Positions 24,546 through 33,321 of a stretch of DNA of 64,000 bases are shown piece after piece. The stretch spans positions 1 through 64,000 of the forward strand of contig NZ_JHXD01000001.1 of NCBI RefSeq assembly GCF_000687715.1, given 5' to 3'. This DNA is from Xylanibacter ruminicola Ga6B6. GTDB taxonomy: Bacteria > Bacteroidota > Bacteroidia > Bacteroidales > Bacteroidaceae. The notes beneath the pieces were generated by a model. The model did no database searches, had not been told where the DNA came from, and worked only from the letters and a program-made list of their open reading frames with translations. How positions within the stretch are numbered: the first letter of the stretch is position 1; every line of letters begins with the position of its first letter. Made by a program: the position numbers and the translations under genes.

Positions 24546-26376
24546 AGGACTGAAAATAAACCCATTAAAATGGATTGGGGCCCTATTTATGCCCATCCAG
24601 AAAAACAGCGCATTCTTTGTGTTCATGTTTGCGCTGGGAATGATTTGTACACAACTGGAACTGATGCCTGTCTACCTGATAGGCAAAGGTGCCGAACCAT
24701 ACCAGTTATCCGAACCCGAGTTGTTTCTGGATATCTACGTCGTATGCGTAGTGCTTACGTTGATACCCCGAAAGGTTCGTTATTGGGTGCGAGCGCTGCT
24801 CTACATCCTGCTCTACACCACAGCCATTGTGGATATGTACTGCTATGTACGCTTTGAATCAACTCTTACCCCCACCATGCTCATGCTAGCTAACGAAACC
24901 ACAGGTCAGGAGGCCAGCGAGTTTCTGCGTGGCTACATTACATGGGATGTAGTCACATCAAAGGTAGGATGGGTATTGCTTCTGGCGCTGATACACATCG
25001 CTTGGACGGTTATTCGCCGAACAACCAGACATATCAGCAACAGATTGATTCTGCCCAAGATGAACCCCATTGTTATCGAGGGTTACAACGCCATTGTAGG
25101 TGTAATCGTAGCTTGGGCACTCTGCTCTTGTATAACACTTGTTTGGCCTAACAAAGAGGCTATGCACCGCATGTTTACCCACACCACCGTGGGCCAAATG
25201 GAGCACGAGCTTACGCGTAAGGATAAGGCCGAATTCTATGTACCTATCTACCGATTGGTATTCAGCATGTACGCCAACCACCTGGCCGACAACCAGTTGG
25301 TACAGCTCGAAGCTGCCAGCGAGAAGGTGCAGATAGATAGCTGTAGTTATCGTGTGCCCAACATCGTTCTGATTATCGGCGAGAGCTATAACAAGCACCA
25401 CTCGCAACTATATGGCTATAACATGCCAACCACACCTAAGCAGAAGGCTTTGGCACAGGAAGGCACGCTGGTACCATTTACCGATGTGGTAGCACCTTGG
25501 AATCTTACCAGTTTTGTTTTCAAGAACATCCTGTCGCTGCAGGCCATCGGCGAAAAGGAAGAATGGTGCGATAAGCCACTCTTCCCAGAAGTATTCCGTA
25601 AGGCAGGCTATCACGTTACATTTATCACCAACCAGTTCCAGTCGAAGGCTAACGAGGCTGTTTACGACTTCAGCGGAGGTTTCTTCCTGAACAATCCTGA
25701 TCTGAGCAAAAAGCTGTTTGATACACGTAACACCCGCCTTTATCCCTACGACGAGGGCGTACTGCAGGAGTACGACCGCTTGAAGAAGGAAGATAAGGAG
25801 CATAATCTGATTATTCTGCATCTGATGGGTTCGCACCTGATGTACAAGTCGCGTTATCCTCAGAATGCTACCCATAAGTATCTGAAAGAGGATATGTACA
25901 ATCGTCCTGAACTCACCAAGAAACAGCGTATGATTCTGGCCGATTACGACAACTCTGTACGTTATAACGACTCGATTGTGTGGGCTGTTACACAGCGCTT
26001 TGCCGATAAGGATGCTGTAGTAATCTACATGCCCGACCATGCCGAGGAGATATTTGATGGCGAACCATATATGTACGGACGTATGCATGGTGCCAACATC
26101 GATTACCGCCTGGCCCGTAACGAGATGGAGATTCCGTTCTGGATATGGGGTTCGCCCAAGTATCGCGAAAACCACCCATACGGCTGGGCTGCTATCCAGG
26201 AGGCCAGAAACCGTCCGATGATGACAGATGTGCTGCCACACCTGCTGATGTACTTTGGCGGTATTGCCTCGCCACTCTACCACGAGCAGTATAACATCGT
26301 GAGTCCGGCTTACGACACCAAACGCCCACGTATCCTGAAAGGCGTAACAGATTATAACCAGTTAAAGAAACAATGA
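24538..26376 (+). CDS. Phosphoethanolamine transferase-like membrane sulfatase-fold protein
   Basis: 612 aa. About five N-terminal membrane helices (20-215) precede a periplasmic alkaline-phosphatase-fold domain. The catalytic region reads NIVLIIGESYNKHHSQLYGY, then MPTTP. Later metal ligands appear in MPDHAEEIFD and RMHGANI. EptA/CptA-type enzymes move phosphoethanolamine from lipid to lipid A or core sugars and normally use threonine as nucleophile (GET). Here the residue after GE is serine. The two acyltransferases that follow in the same operon suggest a shared role in decorating an envelope lipid or glycan. The exact acceptor is unknown. Confidence 0.82.
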   Translation: MLKGLKINPLKWIGALFMPIQKNSAFFVFMFALGMICTQLELMPVYLIGKGAEPYQLSEPELFLDIYVVCVVLTLIPRKVRYWVRALLYILLYTTAIVDMYCYVRFESTLTPTMLMLANETTGQEASEFLRGYITWDVVTSKVGWVLLLALIHIAWTVIRRTTRHISNRLILPKMNPIVIEGYNAIVGVIVAWALCSCITLVWPNKEAMHRMFTHTTVGQMEHELTRKDKAEFYVPIYRLVFSMYANHLADNQLVQLEAASEKVQIDSCSYRVPNIVLIIGESYNKHHSQLYGYNMPTTPKQKALAQEGTLVPFTDVVAPWNLTSFVFKNILSLQAIGEKEEWCDKPLFPEVFRKAGYHVTFITNQFQSKANEAVYDFSGGFFLNNPDLSKKLFDTRNTRLYPYDEGVLQEYDRLKKEDKEHNLIILHLMGSHLMYKSRYPQNATHKYLKEDMYNRPELTKKQRMILADYDNSVRYNDSIVWAVTQRFADKDAVVIYMPDHAEEIFDGEPYMYGRMHGANIDYRLARNEMEIPFWIWGSPKYRENHPYGWAAIQEARNRPMMTDVLPHLLMYFGGIASPLYHEQYNIVSPAYDTKRPRILKGVTDYNQLKKQ

Positions 26377-27461
26377 AAGAACTGTTATCAAGAAAAGAGT
26401 GTTCTGCCATGCGTGGTGTTGCCATCCTGGCCATCATGCTGCACAACTATTGCCACTGGCTCAGGGGCATTGTGAGAGAGAACGAATACACCTGGCAACA
26501 ATTCAAGTTCGATGAGCTGTGGCGCCTCACTCTTAATCCCGATGAACAGTTACCCATGCATCTGGTGTCGTTCTTTGGACACTATGGTGTGCCCGTATTC
26601 CTCTTTCTGAGTGGCTACGGACTGGTTAAGAAATACGAACAGGGCAAGTTACCTGAGATAGGTTTGTGGCGATTTGTACGCTACAACTATCTTAAGTTGT
26701 TCCGCATTTTTATCGTAGGCTTTGTGGCCTTTATCCTGCTCGATGCCATCACCCCAGGCATGCACCGCTATGCTTGGACTGAGGTAGTAGGTATGCTGGG
26801 CATGTTTGCCAACCTGTTCGAGGATCCCTCGCATGTGGTTTGGCCTGGTCCTTACTGGTACTTCAGCATTACCTTGCAGCTTTACATTTTCTATCGATTA
26901 GTGCTTTATCGCTGGCGCCATTGGGGTGTAGTTGCAGGTATGATAGTTCTGTGCTGGTTGTGGCAACTCTCCTGCCAGGACGATGCTGTTTTGCTGGAGC
27001 GATTACGATATAATCTGATTGGCGGCGTGCTGCCCTTTGGCTTAGGCTTGCTGGCAGCTAGAATACCAACAATTATTCCCACGTTGGGAACAAAACATTC
27101 CCACGTTGGGAACAAAATATTCCCTAACTGGGAATATATTATAGCCTTATTACTCGCTGTTGCCCTCATCGTAGCTTTGAGTTCAAACTTCCAAGGCTGG
27201 CTATGGGTGCCTGCATTTATCGTTGTTGGCACCATTGCGCTTGTAAAAGTAATGCCCGAGTGGATGCTGTCGTACAGCGTTTGGCTGGGCGGTATCTCGT
27301 CAGCCATCTTTGTGGCCCATCCGCTGATTCGAAAAATCATTGTGCGACCTTATATTTATGATGATATGTATGCAGGGTTGCTGCTCTACGTGGTTGCAAC
27401 GCTGTTCCTCTCGTGGTTATTCAAGAAGCTGATAGACCAACTGCCAAGTCCCAAACTGTGA
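26373..27461 (+). CDS. Acyltransferase 3 family membrane protein with in-frame palindromic repeat insert
   Basis: 362 aa, about ten membrane helices. The family signature (RGVAILAIMLHNYCHWL with the catalytic His, then FFGHYGVPVFLFLSGYGLVKKY) marks it as an O-acyltransferase of the OafA/WecH type, which acetylates cell-surface sugars. Between two helices (about residues 230-255) the protein contains PTLGTKHSHVGNKIFPNW, which is encoded by three copies of a 22-bp palindromic repeat. This segment is probably a tolerated loop insertion. The gene overlaps its neighbours by 4 nt on both sides if the GTG start is used for the next gene. Confidence 0.87.
   Translation: MKELLSRKECSAMRGVAILAIMLHNYCHWLRGIVRENEYTWQQFKFDELWRLTLNPDEQLPMHLVSFFGHYGVPVFLFLSGYGLVKKYEQGKLPEIGLWRFVRYNYLKLFRIFIVGFVAFILLDAITPGMHRYAWTEVVGMLGMFANLFEDPSHVVWPGPYWYFSITLQLYIFYRLVLYRWRHWGVVAGMIVLCWLWQLSCQDDAVLLERLRYNLIGGVLPFGLGLLAARIPTIIPTLGTKHSHVGNKIFPNWEYIIALLLAVALIVALSSNFQGWLWVPAFIVVGTIALVKVMPEWMLSYSVWLGGISSAIFVAHPLIRKIIVRPYIYDDMYAGLLLYVVATLFLSWLFKKLIDQLPSPKL
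27076..27134 (+). repeat. Three 22-bp-spaced palindromic repeats inside an acyltransferase gene
   Basis: TTCCCACGTTGGGAA occurs at 27076-27090 and 27098-27112, and TTCCCTAACTGGGAA at 27120-27134. The copies begin exactly 22 bp apart. Each is an inverted repeat with a 5-6 bp stem, and the third extends to ATATTCCC/GGGAATAT. Because three units add 66 bp, the reading frame is kept although each copy is read in a different frame. Confidence 0.92.
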
Positions 27462-28441
27462 AGATAAAGGATATAGAACTGGCCAACATTAGCCGTTATC
27501 GCGCTGAATTGATGGGAGCAGCTATGCTGTTCATCATCCTGTTCCACGTGCCGCTGGCTCGTAGTAACGAGTTCTTCGGCCTGAGGCGATGCGGTAATGT
27601 GGGTGTAGATATGTTCCTGTTCCTGAGCGGTATCGGTCTTTGGTTCTCGTGGGTAAAGAATCCTGCTTTGTGGCAGTTCTACAAGCGCCGCCTGCTGCGT
27701 ATTTATCCTGCCTGGCTGGTGATGGCATCGCTCTTCTATCTGCCACGATTCGACTGGACAAATGGCGATTATATCGACCTGATTGGCGACATCGCCATTA
27801 ACTGGGACTTCTGGTTGCACGACGAACTCACCTTCTGGTATATCCCAGCCATTATGATGCTCTACCTCTGGGCCCCACCCTACATGCGATTGATTCAGCA
27901 CCATACCGTTTACCGATGGATGCCTGTAGTTATGATTCTATGGTGCATCTGGGTGCAATGGATAGCCCCTTTGCATCAGGCTGTAGGACATATCGAGATA
28001 TTCTGGAGCCGCGTGCCCATCTTCTTTATCGGCATAAACTGCGGCGAACTGGTACGTAAACAAACCAAGATAGATGGAGCCGGCATATGGATGATACTTA
28101 CTATCTTTCTGACCACCTTCAGTTCGTGTGTGTATCTGGAGCAGATTTCGCACGGACGATTTCCCCTGTTTGTAGAGCGTATGATATACATTCCATTTAC
28201 CATCACGCTGATTATGATGCTGAACCGTGTGTTCCGTCGCACACCGCGATGGTTCAACAGCTTCTGCGCTTTCTTTGGCGCCCTCAGTCTGGAGGCCTAT
28301 CTGATACACGATCACTTTGTGATGACCTACCTCATCCCCTACCATCTGGGATACTGGCTTACGGCCTTACTCACCATCGTGATTACCATCCCTTTGGCAT
28401 GGGCACTACAAAAGATACTGAAACTCATCGTTAGAGTATGA
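27458..28441 (+). CDS. Acyltransferase 3 family membrane protein
   Basis: 327 aa from the GTG at 27458, which overlaps the previous stop by 4 nt (GTGA) like most junctions of this operon. An in-frame ATG at 27413 would add 15 residues read over the end of the preceding gene and cannot be excluded. The core AELMGAAMLFIILFHVPLAR (catalytic His) and GNVGVDMFLFLSGIGLWFSW is that of OafA-type O-acyltransferases, with about ten membrane helices. It is a divergent second member beside the one just upstream, so the two may act on different positions of one glycan or lipid. Confidence 0.85.
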   Translation: MKIKDIELANISRYRAELMGAAMLFIILFHVPLARSNEFFGLRRCGNVGVDMFLFLSGIGLWFSWVKNPALWQFYKRRLLRIYPAWLVMASLFYLPRFDWTNGDYIDLIGDIAINWDFWLHDELTFWYIPAIMMLYLWAPPYMRLIQHHTVYRWMPVVMILWCIWVQWIAPLHQAVGHIEIFWSRVPIFFIGINCGELVRKQTKIDGAGIWMILTIFLTTFSSCVYLEQISHGRFPLFVERMIYIPFTITLIMMLNRVFRRTPRWFNSFCAFFGALSLEAYLIHDHFVMTYLIPYHLGYWLTALLTIVITIPLAWALQKILKLIVRV

Positions 28442-29022
28442 AGAAGATATACGCTTTCGATTTCGACGGAACGCTGACAACCAAGGATACGTTGATAGAG
28501 TTTATCCGTTATGCCAAGGGCACAATGGCCTTTGGATGGGGCTTTGCACGCTATGCCCATCTGCTGGTGCTGATGAAACTGGGGCTCTATCCTAACTGGA
28601 AAGCCAAACAAAAGGTGTTTACTTATTTCTTCAAGGATATGAAGCTCGAGGATTTTAACGCCCTCTGCCAAGCCTTTGCAGCCTCATCCAGGCATCTACT
28701 GCGCCCTGCAGGCATCAAGGCCATACAGCAGGCCCAGAACAAAGGCTCGGAGGTGCTGATAGTAAGTGCGTCTATCGATAACTGGGTGCAGCCTTTCTTT
28801 GCTGATGTAAAAGTGCTGGGCACACAGATTGAAGTGATTGATGGTAAGCTGACAGGACGCTTTCTTACCAAGAACTGCTATGGTCAGGAGAAGGTGAACC
28901 GTATCCTGACCCTCTTTCCCGACAGAAAGGATTATCACCTGACTGCCTTTGGCGATAGTCGTGGCGATAAAGAAATGCTGGCATTTGCCGATGAATCATA
29001 TTTTAAACCATTCAGACAATGA
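28438..29022 (+). CDS. HAD-superfamily phosphatase (HAD-IB, SerB-like)
   Basis: 194 aa. Motif I is AFDFDGTLTTKDTL (nucleophile in DFDGT), motif II is LIVSAS, and motif III/IV is YHLTAFGDSRGDKEMLAFAD. This is the HAD-IB group, which includes phosphoserine phosphatase-like and phosphatidylglycerophosphatase-like enzymes. It overlaps both neighbours by 4 nt (ATGA), in an operon of membrane-lipid or glycan modification genes, so a lipid or sugar phosphate is a plausible substrate. That is inferred from context. Confidence 0.85.
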   Translation: MKKIYAFDFDGTLTTKDTLIEFIRYAKGTMAFGWGFARYAHLLVLMKLGLYPNWKAKQKVFTYFFKDMKLEDFNALCQAFAASSRHLLRPAGIKAIQQAQNKGSEVLIVSASIDNWVQPFFADVKVLGTQIEVIDGKLTGRFLTKNCYGQEKVNRILTLFPDRKDYHLTAFGDSRGDKEMLAFADESYFKPFRQ

Positions 29023-30422
29023 GAAATCCACTTAAGATATTCAAGATTAAACCTGAAGAGCGCTGGCAGTCAGCAATTGCTCTCATGGTTATCATAGCCC
29101 TCAACGCTATGTTTATCTTCCGCATGCACGAATTGTTTATGCAGCCAGGTTTCGGCCCCTATTGGAAGGCTTTCGAACACGAGCTGCATCTGTCGGGCTA
29201 CGACCCGCTTACCTATCTTGGCGTAACCAACTGGGATGTGGTATATCAGGTGTACCGCCATCCGTTGCTTTCGTTTATGATATGGCCGCTGTGGGTTATT
29301 AACGAGGGACTCACTTGGCTGTTTGGCGTTAACTGCGTGCAGTATCTGGTAGCAGCATTCCTTATTTTCTGCACCTATTATTCGTATATCTTCCTGTATC
29401 GCATTCATCGCGAGGTGATAGAGTTAGAGCGCAAGGATGCTACATTGCTCACGGCTTACTTCTTCTCGATGGCTTATATCCTGATGGCTGCCATCGTACC
29501 CGATCACTTTACCATATCGATGTTTCTGTTGCTCATCACCCTATATATCTCAGGTGTGTGTATTAAGAAACGTCGCGAGTTTAAGTGGTGGCAATCGGCC
29601 ATTCTGTTCTACATCACAGCAGGTGTTACTCTGAGCAATGGCGTGAAGGTTTTCCTATCAGGATTCTTTGTGAATCTGCGCGATTTCTTCCGTCCTAAAT
29701 ATCTGTTGTTGGCTGTTATCCTGCCAGCTGCCTTGCTGTGGGGGACAGCACAATGGGAGTATCGCACGTATGTGCTGCCCAAAGAAAAGGCACGCGCAGA
29801 ACAGAAAGCAAAGAAAGCAGAACAGCAAAAGGCACGTGTGGCCCAGATGACTGCTGAACAGAAAGAGCAGTACGAGGCCAAGAAAGCCCGTCGCGATAAG
29901 GTATTGCAGCGCCAGGCAGCCAAGACTGGTAAGCCTATGGAGAATTACGGCTTCCTGAAGTGGACAGACATCTCTACATCGCGCTGGCAATCTACCTACG
30001 AGAACCTGTTTGGCGAGTCGCTGCAGTTCCATCAGGATTATTTCTTAGAAGATGTGCTGGTTCATCGTCCTGTATTTGTACGTTACAACTGGGCATTCAG
30101 CTATATCATCGAAGCACTTATACTGCTGTTCTTTGTGATAGGCGTGTGGATGGGGCGTAAAAGCCGTTTCCTTTGGCTCTGCCTGTCTGGTTTTGCCTTC
30201 GACATGCTGATACACATCGGCTTAGGTTTCGGCCTTAACGAGATATATATCATGACGCCACACTGGGCATTTGTACTGCCCATTGCTACAGCCTATCTGT
30301 TTAAAACTGTACAAACAAGCTGGCTAAGATGGATAGTGGCAGCTATGACTATATACCTATTAATATATAATGGCTACCTGCTGACCAATTTCCTGTTATC
30401 GCCTATCAAAGCTATCATATAA
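29019..30422 (+). CDS. Polytopic membrane protein (DUF6080-like)
   Basis: 467 aa with roughly ten membrane helices, resembling GT-C-fold mannosyl- or arabinosyltransferases in layout. I recall similar Bacteroidota proteins under DUF6080. A charged, K/E/A/Q-rich coiled-coil segment (about 252-302, PKEKARAEQKAKKAEQQKA onward) interrupts the hydrophobic parts. No catalytic motif can be assigned with confidence. It is the last gene of the yicC operon and is followed by a bidirectional terminator. A sugar-transfer or lipid-handling role is inferred from the neighbours. Confidence 0.7.
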   Translation: MRNPLKIFKIKPEERWQSAIALMVIIALNAMFIFRMHELFMQPGFGPYWKAFEHELHLSGYDPLTYLGVTNWDVVYQVYRHPLLSFMIWPLWVINEGLTWLFGVNCVQYLVAAFLIFCTYYSYIFLYRIHREVIELERKDATLLTAYFFSMAYILMAAIVPDHFTISMFLLLITLYISGVCIKKRREFKWWQSAILFYITAGVTLSNGVKVFLSGFFVNLRDFFRPKYLLLAVILPAALLWGTAQWEYRTYVLPKEKARAEQKAKKAEQQKARVAQMTAEQKEQYEAKKARRDKVLQRQAAKTGKPMENYGFLKWTDISTSRWQSTYENLFGESLQFHQDYFLEDVLVHRPVFVRYNWAFSYIIEALILLFFVIGVWMGRKSRFLWLCLSGFAFDMLIHIGLGFGLNEIYIMTPHWAFVLPIATAYLFKTVQTSWLRWIVAAMTIYLLIYNGYLLTNFLLSPIKAII

Positions 30423-30426
30423 CGAA

Positions 30427-30457
30427 AAAAGTATGCCTCAATATCAGGCATGCTTTT
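30427..30457. terminator. Bidirectional terminator between convergent operons
   Basis: AAAAGTATGCCT (30427-30438) pairs with AGGCATGCTTTT (30446-30457) through one G-T wobble and a 7-nt loop. The stop codon of the minus-strand glycosyltransferase lies at the loop (30444-30446). Confidence 0.88.
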
Positions 30458-31469
30458 CTGTTCCTAACCACTTTCGGATGCGGCGTGTAAAAGCTTTCGA
30501 GATATTGCCAAACTGGCCGTATCGGATATTAAGCCACAACTCCTCTAACGAATAGCTGATTTTGGTTAAAGGATGGCGCCATGCAAGAATCTTGTACAGC
30601 CTATCCTTATAACCTACATTCTCAATCACATATCTGGGGTGTTTAAGCGGAAACTCCAACTCATAACGCTTCATGGTAAAGATTTTAAGGAAGCGCTTGG
30701 GTGTGGTCTTGGCCGAAGCGGTGAAATGCGTAGAATCGGCCATCAAACCCAGATTATTTATCTGGTTCTTTGAAGGCAGAATAGCCAGACCAGAATTAAA
30801 CAGCATGGATGCCCAGAAAATACTCTCGTAGTACTCCTTGCCAGTAGCACGATGATTGGTGAACATCTTAATCATATCCTTTCTGTATTTGCGCTGCTCG
30901 GCCAAAGCCTTTAGCTGTGCCATATTATACGCATCGTCGAGGAATGAATACTGACCGTCCCATTGATCGATAACGCGTCGCCACGATGCCCAGCCCCAAA
31001 TGCCAAACGTTGAGGTAAAGAAGTAATCGTAAGGACAATCCTCAGTAACCTCATCGATATTAAAGCCCGAAATCATACTGATACGCTCATCGTTCTCGTA
31101 CTTATCAAGCATCTCCTTACAGAAAGGGAAAAACGACTGTGAAGGCACATCATCGTCCTCAAGCACCATGCACTTATCTACGATAGAGAAAGCCCATTTC
31201 TGCGAGATATACTCAGAAGGATCGCAGCCATAGTTTTTTTCCTGATACATACGATGCACCTCGCATTCCCAGTCGATGTTCTCATCGCTCACAATCGCAC
31301 GACAAGCCTCTATGCCAGCCATATCACGCTCGCCACGAGAACCATCCTGATAGAGAAACAGCTTTGAGGGGCGAGCCTCCTTAACCGCCTCGAAAACCTG
31401 GCGGAAAGTATCTGCACGATTAAAGAACAGCAGCAGAACAGCAATATCAGTCTTAGCGGGTTGTTTCAT
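30444..31469 (-). CDS. GT-A type glycosyltransferase of surface-glycan cassette
   Basis: 341 aa. IAVLLLFFNRADTFRQVFEA and LFLYQDGSRGE form the nucleotide-binding start, and CMVLEDDDVPSQSFF carries the DxD-like metal site of a GT-A fold. FGIWGWASWRRVIDQWDG is a conserved block of this family, sometimes annotated as haemolytic protein HlpA-like. It would transfer a sugar during assembly of a surface polysaccharide. It is the last gene of the metG operon and overlaps licD-like by 4 nt. Donor and acceptor are unknown. Confidence 0.85.
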   Translation of the reverse strand: MKQPAKTDIAVLLLFFNRADTFRQVFEAVKEARPSKLFLYQDGSRGERDMAGIEACRAIVSDENIDWECEVHRMYQEKNYGCDPSEYISQKWAFSIVDKCMVLEDDDVPSQSFFPFCKEMLDKYENDERISMISGFNIDEVTEDCPYDYFFTSTFGIWGWASWRRVIDQWDGQYSFLDDAYNMAQLKALAEQRKYRKDMIKMFTNHRATGKEYYESIFWASMLFNSGLAILPSKNQINNLGLMADSTHFTASAKTTPKRFLKIFTMKRYELEFPLKHPRYVIENVGYKDRLYKILAWRHPLTKISYSLEELWLNIRYGQFGNISKAFTRRIRKWLGTEKHA

Positions 31470-32272
31470 ATTAGTTCGGGCATAATGAATACAGAATGAA
31501 TCTTTTGCTTCTCTTTGGGCGGAATCTCCATGTAGTTACGATAAAGATCGCTCAGGTAAGCATCAGAATTGCATGGCGCACTAAATGATTTCCCCTCGAA
31601 GTTAATAGTACCCAATGGGAAAACAGAATCCTGGCGATGCATAATGCCATAACCATTATTAATCAGGATATTCGACAGATACACGTTCTTAGGACGAACG
31701 GCGCAAAGCAAACTCCAAAGGCACTTATTAACGGCATATTTGGCACCAAACCAGAAGAACTCAGCAAATGCATTAAATGAATAATAATGCGACTTGTGCA
31801 GGATAGAATAACTCTTTGAAATACCCAATGTAATACGCTTAACCCACTTTTTGGGCAGCGTAGGATAATCTACCATTGGGAATATATCAACATAAAGACC
31901 TTTCTGATAGTCGGCCGCAAAGTTGTCTGAACCTTCAACATAGAATGAATTCAGATCGCGAACCTTTACGATAGGCTCTTTAGATTGCGGTTCAATCTGT
32001 GGTGTCTGCAGGAATAAACCTTCACGAAGTTCGGATGGTGCCACACTCACAAAACGGTCCAGATCCTCCTGACGCATGGCAATATCGATATCGTCATCCC
32101 AGGGAATAAAGCCCCCATGGCGAACAGCACCTAATAGTGTACCACCATCAAGCCAATAGCCAATCTGATGCTTCTTACAGATACGGTCGATCTCTTCGAG
32201 AATAGACAACTGCTTCAGCTGGCAGGCACGCAGTTGCTGTTCCTTGAACTTCTGCAGATAAGGATTATTCAT
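31466..32272 (-). CDS. LicD-family phosphotransferase
   Basis: 268 aa from the ATG at 32272, which overlaps the upstream stop by 4 nt. A longer in-frame start lies inside that gene and is rejected. The N-terminal LicD signature is clear: IGYWLDGGTLLGAVRHGGFIP, then WDDDIDIAM with the acidic metal-binding cluster. LicD proteins transfer phosphocholine, ribitol phosphate or similar groups from CDP-activated donors to glycans. The IspD/TarI-like cytidylyltransferase two genes upstream could make such a donor. The group transferred here is not known. Confidence 0.9.
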   Translation of the reverse strand: MNNPYLQKFKEQQLRACQLKQLSILEEIDRICKKHQIGYWLDGGTLLGAVRHGGFIPWDDDIDIAMRQEDLDRFVSVAPSELREGLFLQTPQIEPQSKEPIVKVRDLNSFYVEGSDNFAADYQKGLYVDIFPMVDYPTLPKKWVKRITLGISKSYSILHKSHYYSFNAFAEFFWFGAKYAVNKCLWSLLCAVRPKNVYLSNILINNGYGIMHRQDSVFPLGTINFEGKSFSAPCNSDAYLSDLYRNYMEIPPKEKQKIHSVFIMPELI

Positions 32273-33321
32273 GACTTTAATATTGATAATGTACGACACA
32301 CAGCATCCTTCATCGCATACTGAGGATGCCAATTCAATCCTTTCAGGCGGCTGTTATCAAGTACGGCACGCATTGCAATCGAAAAGCCCTTCTGTTCTGT
32401 TTCTGAAGGCAACTCGAATACCACCTGCTTATCGGCCCACTCAGCACATAGCTGAGCAAAGTCCTTTAAACGCACATTGCAGGCCTCGTTAGCAATATTA
32501 TAAGCTACACCCTCCTCGCCATGCAGCAACACATGCAGCATAGCTCCTACAGCATCAGCCACATAGGTGTAAGAGAATAGCTGTTCGCCTTTACTCTTCA
32601 GTACGATATTCTCGCCAGCCAAAGCCTTCTGGATAAACTGCGACGAGGCTTTACTATCGCTCATCAGCATGGTAGGACCAAACACACGGCTCAGTCTTAC
32701 AATCTTAACCTGAGCACCACGTTCAGCAATATACGACTGACAGAGAGCTTCACTCAGTCGCTTTGACTCTGTGTAGCAGGCACGCGAAGTAGCTAAGTTC
32801 AGCATTCCAGTGTAATCCTCAGTAAAATCATCATCACCACGAGCATTACCATACACCTCGACTGTTGATGGATAGAGCACCATCGCATTACAAGCCAAAG
32901 CTTTCTCGAGCGCCTGTTCAGCACCTTTCACATTAATATTGATAGTCTCGATGGGATACTTTGAATAAGCTAATGGATGGGTGTTAGATGCCAAAGGAAT
33001 AATTACATCAACCTTGGGCAACTCTAAAAGCGACTCTGAGGCTTCGCGCTCCACAAAGTGGAAATTGTTATCCTCAAAATATTCACCAAGCCGCAAGGCC
33101 GCTTTTTCGCGACTACGCCCCAAGGCATAAATAGTAATGTTAGCGCCTTTCTTATTCAGATGCATCAAAGCATCTATCAAGCAAACGCCTATCAAACCTG
33201 TAGCACCAGAAATCATAAACGATTTGCCATAGAGACGGTTGATATCACCCAACTGAGTGATACGTTCCAAATCCTCCTGATAAAGAGGATGCTGCTTATA
33301 CATTGATGTTACTTCAGCCAT
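32269..33321 (-). CDS. NAD-dependent epimerase/dehydratase (SDR)
   Basis: 350 aa. The Rossmann motif SGATGLIG (GxxGxxG) and the catalytic YTESK (YxxxK) mark an extended short-chain dehydrogenase of the UDP-sugar epimerase type. LSRVFGPTML and the later VADAVGAMLHVL are the usual substrate-binding parts. ATG at 33321 overlaps the upstream gene by 13 nt. ATG at 33303 leaves a 5-nt gap and is equally plausible. It probably modifies the activated sugar or polyol used by the LicD and glycosyltransferase proteins encoded next to it. Confidence 0.88.
   Translation of the reverse strand: MAEVTSMYKQHPLYQEDLERITQLGDINRLYGKSFMISGATGLIGVCLIDALMHLNKKGANITIYALGRSREKAALRLGEYFEDNNFHFVEREASESLLELPKVDVIIPLASNTHPLAYSKYPIETININVKGAEQALEKALACNAMVLYPSTVEVYGNARGDDDFTEDYTGMLNLATSRACYTESKRLSEALCQSYIAERGAQVKIVRLSRVFGPTMLMSDSKASSQFIQKALAGENIVLKSKGEQLFSYTYVADAVGAMLHVLLHGEEGVAYNIANEACNVRLKDFAQLCAEWADKQVVFELPSETEQKGFSIAMRAVLDNSRLKGLNWHPQYAMKDAVCRTLSILKS

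Noticed and set aside
24958..25407. 149-codon minus-strand frame inside the phosphoethanolamine-transferase-like gene
   Set aside because: Full overlap with a strongly supported gene and no family features.
30101..30283. 60-codon minus-strand frame near the end of the DUF6080-like gene
   Set aside because: No domain, no promoter and complete overlap with a membrane protein gene.
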